The notes: generated by a model not told the origin, from the letters alone. Positions 14,003 to 22,050 are shown, numbered from the stretch's first letter. The stretch is DNA of 43,673 bases from Dehalococcoidia bacterium (GCA_030605665.1 JAUWHW010000016.1:1-43673), one strand, 5' to 3'. Made by a program: numbers and translations.

Positions 14003-16492
14003 ATGAAAACCTTAAGCGATACCTTACTCGCAGCCCAGAAGAAAGCCGACCGCCTCCCCTACGTCGAAGCTAAAGTCTATGATCTCGAGCAGGGCATCAA
14101 ACGTCTGCACTGGACCAGGCTCTATCAAGGCACAGAGCCCGATAACCACCATGGCATGGCCTTCGATGGCCAGGGCAGCATGCACCGCATTAGACAGGAC
14201 CCGGGGCAGCAGGCTGCTAAGCTCCTGGGACTCGACGACCATGCCATAGATGGCTCCTTTGCGGGCGATGATTTCGTCTGTGACAGGTTCACCGCCGAGG
14301 CCTCGGGCACTATGGCTGAGTTCAAGGTCAAGTGCTCAGGACCAGGCAACGTCAAGGTGGCCATCTATGCCGACGATGATAACTACCCTGGTGCTCTGCT
14401 AAACGCAGTCAATACTCCCCAGGCAGTAATTGCTGGATGGAACACCATCACCTTCCCCGATACCGAGATCACCCAGGGCACTGTCTATTGGTTAGCTTCT
14501 AATTCCGACTCCGCCATCGTAGGCTACTATAATGCTGGAGTTGGAGCTGGGCACTTTCGCAGGTCTAAGCTAGCCGAGTTCGATGGCTTCACCTTCCCCG
14601 ACCCCGCTAACATCGGCGATTACTACATCACTAACTATCCCTTGCTTAAGGCTGGCTGGCAGGTGGAAATACCAGCCACTAGACTCTACCGCCAGAAGAT
14701 AACCAGCCCCGATGAGAACTCAGACTATAGCCAGTGGACTCAAATCGCCAGCGACTGCCAGGGTCCCTGTGCCATCGCAGCCTCGGGCGCCAAGATTTAT
14801 ATCTTCTACCGCAAGACTGATAACACCATCAGGAAGTATTACAGCCACAACTACGGAGTGGACTGGACAAATGCTGAGCTCTCCACCTATCCAGATGTCC
14901 TCTCCCTGGCAGCAGCCTGGTGGGCCACGGGTAATATCGTCGTTTGCTTTGCCGCCATATCCTGGCAGCTAAATGCCATCGTCCTGGATACATCAGACCA
15001 GAGCAAGAACGAATATACCCACCACGAGCCCGCTAATCACCCCCTGCTGAATACCTATGGCATCGGAGCCACCTATGAGCCCGACCACATGGCTATCATC
15101 TTCGCTGGTAAGCAGGACGCTGACCCTTACGATTTCTATGCCCTGTATCGCACCCAGCTCAGCAACACTTACACCTGGATGGGCTGGGAGTATTTCATCA
15201 CCTCCCCGGAGGGAGCAGGCATCACCTATGAATATCCCGACTGCCACATCCCGAGCTCCGCAGCGGACTACGAACAAGTCCAGATAGCAGCGGTGGAAAA
15301 ATTCAGCGGTTCTACCCCCTACACGCTACCTCTAGTTTGTCATGCCGTCAGAGATTCAGCCTTCTCCGAGATGGCATATACCGAGCCCAAACCCTTCCTC
15401 GACATCGAGAGCTCCCACGGCTTGCGGTTAGCCACCACGGCAGATTATTGGTGGATGGAGAGACCAGATGGCGTGTGGCATGCCAGTCGAGCCGCAGGAG
15501 AGCCCCAGGACCTCACCCAGGACATTATGACTCTAACTCAACGTGTAGGGGAGGGTCTTGTGCCCTCCCTCGCCATTGAGCTCGATAACCACAAAGGCCA
15601 GTATGCCTCCCCACCCGAAAAGCGAAGCGAAGTGGTCCTCAAGCTGGGCTACAAAACCACGGCAGGCAACGAGGCCGTAGAGGTAGGCCGCTACTGGATT
15701 GACGGCTGGGAATACTCCTCCACCCCTAACACATCACTCTTTACCCTTTACTGTTTAGATGGCTGGGGTTTATCCGATAAGTGGAGCGCCCGCTACCAGA
15801 TGCGGTGGAATCAGTCTGATGTCAGCCCCAAGACCGTCTCGGATATCCTTGCAGCTCTGCTTTGCAGGTGGGGAATATATCTCTATAATGCCGGCAAGCC
15901 CAGAAGCAGCCCCCTGGATAATTTTTACCCCGACTTTGTAGTCCAGCCAGGCAGCGGCGGCGACACCGCCATCCGCAGGCTGCTATCGATGATACCCGAT
16001 GGCTTAGTCTATGAAGGCTACACGGCTTACACCAAAGATCCCAGAAGCGATGAAGCCAGTTGCTACGAATATAAGAATGCCCCTGGCTTCCATGTCATCC
16101 TGAGCGGTGAATACCGCGAAGGATCTCCGCTAACTCACGTCCGAACCCTCGGCCGAGATGCCGACGACAACAAACTCTTAGCCTCAGCCTTCGATTGGGA
16201 CCTGTTAGCCCTGGCCATTGACAACTTCCGCACCGATTATGACCCTAACCTGGAATCCACCACCCGCGCCCAGGAGAGAGCCGATGCCATCCTTCGCACC
16301 GAGTCATTGCGAGCGGAGCGTGGCAATCTCTTAGTCCCCACCAACTGCGGCCAGGAGCTCTACGATGTCATCACCGTCACGGATGAGAGGTGCGGCATAT
16401 CCAGCCAGAACTATCGAGTCGTGGGCATTGAGACATCCTACCGCAGACAAGAAGCAAGCTATATTCAGAGGTTATCGCTTGGTGCTCCTTAG
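14003..16492 (+). CDS. Large tail-hub/receptor-binding protein
   Basis: The 829-residue protein is modular. Residues 1-75 begin MKTLSDTLLAAQKKADRLPY, with TRLYQGTEPDNHHGMAFDG. Residues about 85-205 form a jelly-roll-like module (DRFTAEASGTMAEFKVKCSG). Residues about 215-490 look like a sialidase-type propeller (QWTQIASDCQGPCAIAASG, KIYIFYRKTDNTIRKYY). From about 505 the protein resembles gpD/gp27-type tail hubs (ELDNHKGQYASPP, KLGYKTTAGNEAVEVGRYWI, DELYDVITVTD-like end). It would link the tail tip to a receptor. Two genomic repeats lie in frame within it: VGEGLVPS (15545-15571) and SLRAERGN (16304-16330). The start follows an AT-rich repeat without ribosome site. No tape measure or tube gene accompanies it. 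Confidence 0.65.
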   Translation: MKTLSDTLLAAQKKADRLPYVEAKVYDLEQGIKRLHWTRLYQGTEPDNHHGMAFDGQGSMHRIRQDPGQQAAKLLGLDDHAIDGSFAGDDFVCDRFTAEASGTMAEFKVKCSGPGNVKVAIYADDDNYPGALLNAVNTPQAVIAGWNTITFPDTEITQGTVYWLASNSDSAIVGYYNAGVGAGHFRRSKLAEFDGFTFPDPANIGDYYITNYPLLKAGWQVEIPATRLYRQKITSPDENSDYSQWTQIASDCQGPCAIAASGAKIYIFYRKTDNTIRKYYSHNYGVDWTNAELSTYPDVLSLAAAWWATGNIVVCFAAISWQLNAIVLDTSDQSKNEYTHHEPANHPLLNTYGIGATYEPDHMAIIFAGKQDADPYDFYALYRTQLSNTYTWMGWEYFITSPEGAGITYEYPDCHIPSSAADYEQVQIAAVEKFSGSTPYTLPLVCHAVRDSAFSEMAYTEPKPFLDIESSHGLRLATTADYWWMERPDGVWHASRAAGEPQDLTQDIMTLTQRVGEGLVPSLAIELDNHKGQYASPPEKRSEVVLKLGYKTTAGNEAVEVGRYWIDGWEYSSTPNTSLFTLYCLDGWGLSDKWSARYQMRWNQSDVSPKTVSDILAALLCRWGIYLYNAGKPRSSPLDNFYPDFVVQPGSGGDTAIRRLLSMIPDGLVYEGYTAYTKDPRSDEASCYEYKNAPGFHVILSGEYREGSPLTHVRTLGRDADDNKLLASAFDWDLLALAIDNFRTDYDPNLESTTRAQERADAILRTESLRAERGNLLVPTNCGQELYDVITVTDERCGISSQNYRVVGIETSYRRQEASYIQRLSLGAP
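15545..15571. repeat. REP-like hairpin inside the tail-hub gene
   Basis: GTAGGGGAGGGTCTTGTGCC with CTCCCTC forms a GGGAGGG/CCCTCCC hairpin of the type B design. It is translated as RVGEGLVPSL just before the conserved ELDNHKG strand. Confidence 0.55.
16304..16330. repeat. Type D repeat inside the tail-hub gene
   Basis: TCATTGCGAGCGGAGCGTGG followed by CAATCTC is nearly identical to 1551-1576. It is translated in frame as ESLRAERGNL at about residues 767-776, between ADAILR and VPTNCGQELYDV. Confidence 0.8.
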
Positions 16493-16501
16493 CCTATTGT
16501 T

Positions 16502-17176
16502 CTACTCCTTAGTGATAGAAACCAAGCCTTTCTTTATGGCTATCACTACTGCGTGAGTGCGAGCATTGGCGTTAAGTTTACGGAGAATAGAGGTTATATG
16601 ATTTTTAATGGTCTGCTCGCTGACGCTCAGCACCATAGCGATCTGCTTATTGAGATAGCCTTGAGCCATATAATTAAGGATCTCTGTTTCTTTAGGGGTA
16701 AGTGGTGAAATGAAGGTAGCCGCCTCTTTCTCTCTGGAGAGTTCCTGAAACTGACGTAGTATTTGCTCGGCCACCTTTGGTCGGTCTGTAAGGCTTTCAT
16801 TTATAGGATGCTCACCTTGAGCACAGCGTTTGATAGCTCGTGCCAGCTCATCAGCATTCACATCTTTACCCAGGTAAGCTGAAGCCTGGGCTTTAATTGC
16901 CTGGAAAAGCTGCTCATCCTGTGGCTGTAGAGCGAGGATAATAGTAGCTACACTAGGCGTCCTTTGCTTTATGGCATGGCAAAGCTCTAAGCTGTCGAAA
17001 GGGGTAGCATTGACGCCCAAAAGTACTACATCAGGAAGCGAAGTCTCAATAGTGGAAAGCACTTTTTCATCAACATTGGCTTCCCCCGAGATCTCTATAT
17101 CAGACATGTGGGAAAGCGAGGCACGTATGCCCTGGCGGAACAAAGGCTGCTGGTCAATTATAAATACCTTAGTCAA
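16502..17176 (-). CDS. NarL/LuxR-family response regulator with a degenerate receiver
   Basis: The 224-residue protein has a receiver domain (1-120) and a LuxR-type HTH (about 157-218: PLTPKETEILNYMAQGYLNK, SEQTIKNHITSILRKL). In the receiver the phospho-acceptor Asp is Gly (VVLLGVNAT, G54) and the acidic pair is D8-Q9 (IIDQQPLF instead of DD). The switch Lys is kept (YLGKD, K104). Classical phosphorylation is therefore unlikely; the protein may act constitutively, by dimerisation or by another signal. It starts with TTG 17176 behind AAGGAGTT, as no ATG is available. No histidine kinase is adjacent. It is convergent with the virion island and could control it, but nothing in the sequence shows that. 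Confidence 0.85.
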   Translation of the reverse strand: MTKVFIIDQQPLFRQGIRASLSHMSDIEISGEANVDEKVLSTIETSLPDVVLLGVNATPFDSLELCHAIKQRTPSVATIILALQPQDEQLFQAIKAQASAYLGKDVNADELARAIKRCAQGEHPINESLTDRPKVAEQILRQFQELSREKEAATFISPLTPKETEILNYMAQGYLNKQIAMVLSVSEQTIKNHITSILRKLNANARTHAVVIAIKKGLVSITKE

Positions 17177-17270
17177 TTTAGTCTGTAACTCCTTACCATC
17201 TAATAGGATTTCAGTACTCTTACTTTAGTTTAGCACATGCGATGTGAAATGCAAGTTTTATGTTATTTTG

Positions 17271-17381
17271 TTATTGCGAGGCACGAAATGCCGAGAAACT
17301 CCAGGAACACTTAGCGAAGAGATTGCTTCGTCGCTGACCCTTTCGCTTCACTCAGGGCTTCGGCTCACCCTCGCAATGACA
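17271..17381. repeat. Long type D repeat with inverted ends
   Basis: TTATTGCGAGG at the left and CCTCGCAATGACA at the right form inverted ends of a block of about 110 bp. Its inside holds GAGATTGCTTCGTCGCTGAC and CTTCGGCTCACCC. It resembles the block at 21031-21235. The rest of the 17177-17463 gap shows no gene. Confidence 0.6.
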
Positions 17382-17463
17382 GGCAGGTATAGTCGTAGTG
17401 CTGGATTCATCTCCAAACTCTAGCTTCTATTATAGTTAACTGCAAAATCTCCTCACCCTCACC

Positions 17464-18102
17464 TTAATCCTCTCCCTTCAAGGGAGAGGAGATTATACAG
17501 GATGCCTTAATTAGCTCCCGTTTCAGGCTATCAAGCCTTAGTGCAAAAGGTTCAGTCAGCTTATTCCAGCTTTGTTGCCACTCCTGTGTAGCCTCGATAT
17601 TGATACCACCCACTGCCGTTCCCGAGACCCTCAGTTGATGCAGAGTTTCTCTGCCTCTGTTCTCTATTGCTCGCCTGGTCTTTCTTACTGCTTGCGCATA
17701 TTCTTGGTCCAGCTCCCTTATTTGTTCTACGATTGGCTGTAAATTTGGGTCGATAATGGCTATCCCCTAGATTATTTTCTCTAGGCGGGGATAAACCCCG
17801 CCACTACGATTATCATACTTTGTAGGGTCGGGGCTTGTCCCCGACCCGCTTTCTAGACCCATAGCCTGTACCAGATGATTAAGGATTGCTGGCTTTATCA
17901 GGTCTCTTTCCTCTGTGGGGTAATTATTTAGCTCCGCGGCTAAATTTAGTGGCTCAATATCATTAAGGTATTTTTGTGCTATGGCACTGCCAATTTGCCA
18001 GCATTCTTGCTTCCTTTGTTGCTGTATTTCCTGGGGTGACAGCTTGCCCAGCTTGTTAGCTTTTTCCTGGGCAACTTCCCAGGCACTCTTTAACTCACTC
18101 AT
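17464..18102 (-). pseudogene. Conserved helical protein of unknown function, interrupted by two REP elements
   Basis: From ATG 18102 the frame gives MSELKSAWEVAQEKANKLGK and continues to NHLVQAMGLES. It then runs into REP sequence (GSGTSPDPTKYDNRSGGVYP, from 17783-17846) and stops at TAG 17767. In the same frame the helical protein resumes directly after the TAG (IDPNLQPIVEQIRELDQEYA, then AVRKTRRAIENRGRE and WNKLTEPFALRLDSLKREL) and ends at TAA 17464. A tail SPLEGED derives from another repeat. The simplest reading is one gene of about 190 residues disrupted by a type B plus a type C REP. Because the stop is UAG in a pyrrolysine-coding organism, occasional readthrough is conceivable, but nothing supports it. 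No family is recognised. Confidence 0.65.
17783..17846. repeat. Type C and type B REP pair inserted in a gene
   Basis: GGCGGGGATAAACCCCGCCA (from 17785) and TGTAGGGTCGGGGCTTGTCC (from 17821) lie 13 bp apart. They separate the two halves of the reading frame described at 17464-18102. Confidence 0.75.
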
Positions 18103-18112
18103 ATAAGCTAAA

Positions 18113-18197
18113 ATCTAAATCCTAAGCACTAAATTCTAAACAATATCAAAAATTAAAGATCAAAAATCAAAATTACAGTTCAAAATGCAAAAATATT
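18113..18197. repeat. AT-rich dispersed repeat, copy 4 (inverted)
   Basis: AATCAAAATTACAGTTCAAA and flanking A-rich sequence are the inverted form of the repeats at 11246, 13624 and 13897. It fills the gap between two minus-strand genes. A related stretch lies near 18565-18650. Confidence 0.6.
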
Positions 18198-18563
18198 TCA
18201 CTTTCTTCCTTTCAGAGTTAGTATACTGGTGGCGAGGATATTGGCAATCTCCGTGGCTTCTTTTAGAAGTTTATTAACAGTCTCTTTGTCACCTCCGCCG
18301 GAATCCCTGAGCAGTCCTAACCAAAACTTGCACTCATTTGCCGACTTCAGTGCATAAGTGAAGAAATTGATATAATCCTTCCTTGAGGAGGCTGCCTGAG
18401 CCTCAATTACATTGTCGCCAATACTAGTAGTGCTTGGTAAAAGCTGGTCACTAACAATCCTTGAGGTTTGCTTCGCTGGTAGCTGATCCACAAATCCGAT
18501 TACATCCAATGCAAATCTATACACATGCCCCTTGAATTTGGCTATTAAATTTTGCTTTGTCAC
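18198..18563 (-). CDS. Four-helix-bundle protein (23S rRNA IVP family)
   Basis: The 121-residue protein shows the family pattern: FALDVIGFVDQLPAKQTSRI, SDQLLPSTTSIGDNVIEAQA, SSRKDYINFFTYALKSANEC and a last helix KLLKEATEIANILATSIL. The family was first seen in intervening sequences of 23S rRNA genes but is widespread as stand-alone genes; its role is not established. No rRNA sequence is nearby. The frame is intact and follows an AT-rich leader with AAATGCCAAGTGACAAAGC and no ribosome site. The IVP genes often travel with dispersed repeats, as here. Confidence 0.85.
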   Translation of the reverse strand: MTKQNLIAKFKGHVYRFALDVIGFVDQLPAKQTSRIVSDQLLPSTTSIGDNVIEAQAASSRKDYINFFTYALKSANECKFWLGLLRDSGGGDKETVNKLLKEATEIANILATSILTLKGRK

Positions 18564-18709
18564 TTGGCATTTTTACCTTTGCTTTTTTATTTCGTTTCCG
18601 TTATTTGATTTTGTTTAGGCATTTCGGGTTTTATATTTCGAATTTCCTCTGAATCCTAGGCTTCACAGTATTCAAAGTCAGGGTGACAGTTAAGAACCTC
18701 CCTTGGAAA

Positions 18710-18740
18710 TTGGCACTTGAGAGGCATTTTAGCTTATAAT
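18710..18740 (+). promoter_or_regulatory. Probable promoter of the MBL hydrolase gene
   Basis: TTGGCA (18710-18715), a 19-bp spacer and a perfect TATAAT (18735-18740) stand just upstream of the ribosome site GAGGAGG at 18745-18751. The -10 is strong; the long spacer lowers certainty. Confidence 0.4.
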
Positions 18741-18758
18741 AGTAGAGGAGGTCAAAGT

Positions 18759-19484
18759 ATGATTTATCATAAATCAGTAAAGGCAGGAGAGAACTTTTAC
18801 TGCTATGTATGGATGGGCAGGGGGAATAATTGCAATGCTAGCCTTCTGTGCCATACCTTGCGGGGAAGAAGACCTCATGTGTTGGTTGACCCGGGACATA
18901 TCAGGAACGAACTGGGGGAGAATTGCTTTGATTCCCTGACCCTGGCTATGGAGAAAGATGGCTTTAAGGTAGAAGATGTCGGTTTGGTGATATGCACCCA
19001 TAGCCACCCTGACCATTTTGAGGCTGTAGAGTCGGTAGTGGAGAGAAGCGGTGCCCTTGTGGCCCTGTCTCGTGAAGAAGACGAGTTTTATGCCAACACG
19101 GGAAGTCATTTCTATAGCTACTTTGGAAGTAAGGCGCCGCAGGTTAAACCCTTCTTTCACCTCAAGGAGGGTGATTTAAGCCTGGGGGCTAGGAATAAGT
19201 TAGCTATTAAGATTTTACTTACTCCAGGGCACACTCCGGGCTCTATCTCCCTTTATTTGAAGGAGCCACAAATATTGATAAGCGGCGATGTAGTCTTCCC
19301 AGGCAGCATAGGCAGAACAGACTTCCCTGGAGGCAGTGCTTCTTTACTGCGGAAAAGCATTGATAGGCTATCTCAGCTTGATGTGGAATACTTGATTCCA
19401 GGGCACAGCACAGAGGCTGGTGATATAATCGTTGGCAAGGATAAGGTAGCACGCAATTTTCACTTAGTTAAGATGTTTATTTAG
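18759..19484 (+). CDS. Metallo-beta-lactamase-fold hydrolase
   Basis: The 241-residue product from ATG 18759 has the full metal-site set: THSHPDH (H81, H83, D85, H86), TPGHTPGS, SGDVVFPGS and LIPGHS. This is a glyoxalase II-like soluble hydrolase with two metal ions. The start is chosen because AGAGGAGG lies 8 bp upstream; an in-frame TTG at 18717 lacks such a site and would overlap the promoter. The next gene follows 13 bp later, so the two are an operon. Substrate is unknown; thioester hydrolysis is the commonest activity of this group. Confidence 0.85.
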   Translation: MIYHKSVKAGENFYCYVWMGRGNNCNASLLCHTLRGRRPHVLVDPGHIRNELGENCFDSLTLAMEKDGFKVEDVGLVICTHSHPDHFEAVESVVERSGALVALSREEDEFYANTGSHFYSYFGSKAPQVKPFFHLKEGDLSLGARNKLAIKILLTPGHTPGSISLYLKEPQILISGDVVFPGSIGRTDFPGGSASLLRKSIDRLSQLDVEYLIPGHSTEAGDIIVGKDKVARNFHLVKMFI

Positions 19485-19497
19485 GTGGGGTATTGAG

Positions 19498-20172
19498 ATG
19501 GAGATGGACAAGAGAATTAAATATGCGGTGGAGCACACTGAGTTAATCAGGCCTCCACAGCAACACCTGGCTACTTTTGGCACTACTACCCTGAATTACT
19601 ATGTGGTTACCGGGCTGGCGGAGAATCTTAGCGTGGTTAGGGATGGAAAGGTGGTAGCTGAAAAACCCAGGATTGTTACACCTTCTTACCTGGTGGGGTT
19701 GGAAGGCTTCAGCGAAGAGGCCAGAAAATACATCACCACGATGGCTAGAGAACATCCCAACGAGCCAGGCGTTTTCTACAGATATAAGAATCACCCCAGA
19801 GAGATGACCATCGTCTCTGAAACCATAAGACAGGTGATAGGCAAGCTCAATACCCAGATAGAGGAGGAACATAATCCACTAAGCACTATAATCAAGGGAG
19901 TGGAAGAATTATGGGATGTATCGCTGCTTATGTTTATCTACCATCTAACCAGAAAGTCTATTTACACCAATGTTGCTGAGTTTCGCAGCAGAGGTTTCCT
20001 AGATATAGATACAAGCGGTGTGCCAAAGGAGGCTCGAAATCACATTGAGGAGCTTTTTGAACAGGTGAGGAAAAACGTTTCTCGAGCCCCCGAATTGGTG
20101 GCTGAGCTAAATAGGTGGGGCGTGTTCCCAGAATATCAAGATAGATTTTTCACTCTGTTCAGAGGGAGATAA
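19498..20172 (+). CDS. Conserved hypothetical protein, operon partner of the MBL hydrolase
   Basis: The 224-residue soluble protein is not recognised. It begins MEMDKRIKYAVEHTELIRPP with LATFGTTTLNYYVVTGL, then a mixed alpha/beta part (VVAEKPRIVTPSYLVGLEGF, PGVFYRYKNHPREMTIVSET) and a mostly helical C-terminal half (EEHNPLSTIIKGVEELWDVS, ARNHIEELFEQVRKNVSRAP). There is no signal peptide or membrane segment. It follows the MBL gene with a GGGGTATTGAG leader and converges on the prepilin peptidase gene 12 bp away. Function cannot be assigned from sequence; tight coupling suggests that it acts with the hydrolase. Confidence 0.7.
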   Translation: MEMDKRIKYAVEHTELIRPPQQHLATFGTTTLNYYVVTGLAENLSVVRDGKVVAEKPRIVTPSYLVGLEGFSEEARKYITTMAREHPNEPGVFYRYKNHPREMTIVSETIRQVIGKLNTQIEEEHNPLSTIIKGVEELWDVSLLMFIYHLTRKSIYTNVAEFRSRGFLDIDTSGVPKEARNHIEELFEQVRKNVSRAPELVAELNRWGVFPEYQDRFFTLFRGR

Positions 20173-20183
20173 GGCACATCTTC

Positions 20184-20975
20184 CTACATAAGCCCCACAT
20201 ACCAGTCAAGTATGCTGCTTCCCCAGAGCAAGGTAATTAAAGTACCCAAGGAGAGGAAAGGGCCAAAGGCAATTGCTTCCCTGCGTCCTCTCTTTTTACC
20301 TATCAGCAAAGCTACGGCTACTAGACCTCCCAGGATGGTTCCTATAATCAAGGCCAGGAAAACTAAAGGAATGCCAGTAGCTAAGCCCACCAGAGCCGCC
20401 AGTTTGACATCTCCCCAACCCATCCCCCCACGGGAAATGACAGCTATTAGCAAAAACACAACAAAGCCAATACCCCCACCAATGGCAAAGTTAGCTATAC
20501 CACTGAACTTTAATTGCGTAATCCAGGGCTGGGGTATAAATAAAGCAAAGAGCAAAGCCACCGCCATGCCAGGATAGACCACCTTGTTTAAGATAAGACC
20601 GTGTTCCAGGTCAACTATGAATATTAGAATAAACAGGCAAGCATAGAAAGCCATTACGCCCAGCCACCTAACATCCAACTCTGGTTTCAAGTTATAACTC
20701 AAATAGAGGAAAGCAAACATAGCGCCAGTAGCAAGCTCTATCCAGAGGAAACGCTTAGGTATGGAAGCCTGGCAATAGCGGCAGCGGCCATGAAGCCAAA
20801 GATAGCTGAACACAGGGATAAGGTCTTTAGCCGCCAGGCGGTGCTGGCAAACCTGGCAGTGAGAGGGGGGCTTTAAGATAGATTCATCCCGAGGCAGGCG
20901 GTCCATACATACATTGAGGAAGCTGCCCACTACCAGGCCCAAAAGGGCAAAAGCGAATATGAAAAGGACTTCCAT
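20184..20975 (-). CDS. pilD: Type IV prepilin peptidase/N-methyltransferase
   Basis: The 263-residue integral membrane aspartic protease (A24) cleaves and N-methylates type IV pilin-like precursors. The N-terminal cytoplasmic loop has four zinc-type cysteines (C40, C43, C65, C68: HCQVCQ and RCRYCQ). Catalytic Asp residues are D122 (VDLEHGLI) and D189 in the GMGWGDVKL signature. About eight hydrophobic segments are visible and the length is standard. No pilin genes are near, so it probably serves pilins encoded elsewhere. It ends in TAG, showing that UAG is still used as a stop in ordinary genes here. The symbol follows function only. Confidence 0.9.
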   Translation of the reverse strand: MEVLFIFAFALLGLVVGSFLNVCMDRLPRDESILKPPSHCQVCQHRLAAKDLIPVFSYLWLHGRCRYCQASIPKRFLWIELATGAMFAFLYLSYNLKPELDVRWLGVMAFYACLFILIFIVDLEHGLILNKVVYPGMAVALLFALFIPQPWITQLKFSGIANFAIGGGIGFVVFLLIAVISRGGMGWGDVKLAALVGLATGIPLVFLALIIGTILGGLVAVALLIGKKRGRREAIAFGPFLSLGTLITLLWGSSILDWYVGLM

Positions 20976-21030
20976 AACTGTTCATTGTGGCTGTATCATA
21001 AGTCTGAAGTCAAGCCTGCAGGGGCTCTAT

Positions 21031-21292
21031 GTCATTGCGGCACACTTCTTCCTCTGTCATTACGAGGCGTAAAATGCCGCAGCAATCCTAAGGAGAATTG
21101 TAAGAGATTGCTTCACTTCGTTCGCAACAAGGATTGCCACGCCTTCGCTACGTTCAGGCTCGCAATGACACCCCTTTCTTGTTATTGCAAACTCCCCCCT
21201 CCGTCATTGCGAGGAGCGCTAGCGACAAAACAATCTTGTAGGGTTGGGGCCTGTCCCCAACCGCTAAGGCGGGGATAAATCCCACCACCACG
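21031..21292. repeat. Repeat block: type D units, type B and type C REPs
   Basis: Type D ends recur (GTCATTGCGG, GTCATTACGAGGCG, AGGCTCGCAATGACA, GTCATTGCGAGGAGCG). A type B variant (TAGGGTTGGGGCCTGTCCCC) begins near 21239 and a type C variant (GGCGGGGATAAATCCCACC) ends at 21292. The remainder of 20976-21475 holds no gene apart from a possible promoter. Confidence 0.65.
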
Positions 21293-21374
21293 AGGTGGAG
21301 TTGCTAGGCTTGGGTCGCACAAGACAAGCGAAGAAAGCAATGTGACTAACCATATGAACAAGTACATAGCTGTT

Positions 21375-21403
21375 GTGACAAAACTGATATGTTAGTGTAA
21401 ACT
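21375..21403 (+). promoter_or_regulatory. Possible promoter of the rplU-rpmA-rpmE operon
   Basis: GTGACA (21375-21380), a 17-bp spacer and TAAACT (21398-21403) lie about 70 bp upstream of the rplU start. Match quality is moderate. The 70-bp leader shows no obvious structured regulatory element. Confidence 0.3.
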
Positions 21404-21475
21404 ATGAAGCCGTGGATAATTTGACACCTGGTAGATTGCACTGGTAGAATCTGCGTTTCCTGCGGAGGTGAGAAA

Positions 21476-21796
21476 ATTTACGCTATTATTGAAACAGGTG
21501 GCAAACAATATAAGGTTGTTCCCCAGCAGACTATAAAGGTGGAACGTTTAGACGTAGCTGAAGGAAGTAAGGTCGAGCTGGACAAGGTATTATTTATTGG
21601 TGGCAATGGGAACTCACTAATAGGCAATCCGCTTATCAAAGGTGCTAAAGTTATAGCTACTTCTTTAGGGGAAGTCAAGGGAGACAAGGTAATAGTATTT
21701 AAATATAAGTCCAAGGTGAGGTACCACAAAAAAACAGGGCATCGGCAGATTTATACCACACTATCAATAAATGAAATTGTTACACCAGGAGAATAA
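21476..21796 (+). CDS. rplU: 50S ribosomal protein L21, apparent AUU start
   Basis: The 106-residue protein reads (M)[20 protein letters not shown] and continues [20 protein letters not shown] to [16 protein letters not shown], a standard L21. The conserved [11 protein letters not shown] begins at an ATT codon (21476-21478), 7 nt after GGAGG (21464-21468). No ATG, GTG or TTG lies in frame between the upstream TGA (21422) and this point, and an internal ATG or GTG at 21538 would remove the conserved first 20 residues. AUU is thus the likely start codon, as in infC of enterobacteria. L21 binds 23S rRNA. rpmA follows after 2 bp. Confidence 0.9.
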   Translation: MYAIIETGGKQYKVVPQQTIKVERLDVAEGSKVELDKVLFIGGNGNSLIGNPLIKGAKVIATSLGEVKGDKVIVFKYKSKVRYHKKTGHRQIYTTLSINEIVTPGE

Positions 21797-21798
21797 AC

Positions 21799-22050
21799 AT
21801 GGCACATAAAAAAGGTGGCGGCAGTACACGGTGCGGACGCGATAGCCAATCAAAGCGTCTGGGAGTGAAGAAATACGGAGGAGAGCAAGTCCGTGCTGGA
21901 AATATCCTGGTGCGACAGCGTGGGACTCGCATCTTCCCAGGGAATAATGTGGGCCTGGGCAGAGACTACACGCTCTTCGCTTTAATAGACGGGTATGTTA
22001 AATATGAGCCAGCGACTAAATATAAAAAGAGGGTGAGCATTTACAAATGA
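21799..22050 (+). CDS. rpmA: 50S ribosomal protein L27
   Basis: The 83-residue protein begins [20 protein letters not shown] and has the conserved [20 protein letters not shown] and [20 protein letters not shown]. The N terminus, which reaches towards the peptidyl transferase centre, is the mature-like MAHKKG form with no cleavable extension. It follows rplU in the universal rplU-rpmA order, and its stop overlaps the rpmE start (ATGA at 22047-22050). Confidence 0.97.
   Translation: MAHKKGGGSTRCGRDSQSKRLGVKKYGGEQVRAGNILVRQRGTRIFPGNNVGLGRDYTLFALIDGYVKYEPATKYKKRVSIYK

Noticed and set aside
17767..17769. A second functional pyrrolysine codon in the split helical gene
   Set aside because: The UAG lies at the edge of inserted REP DNA, and flanking residues are repeat-derived, so a selected pyrrolysine site is unlikely.
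20985..21278. 97-residue plus-strand ORF in the pilD-rplU gap
   Set aside because: It consists of type D and REP repeats; the peptide SLRGAL and similar strings recur at other repeat sites.
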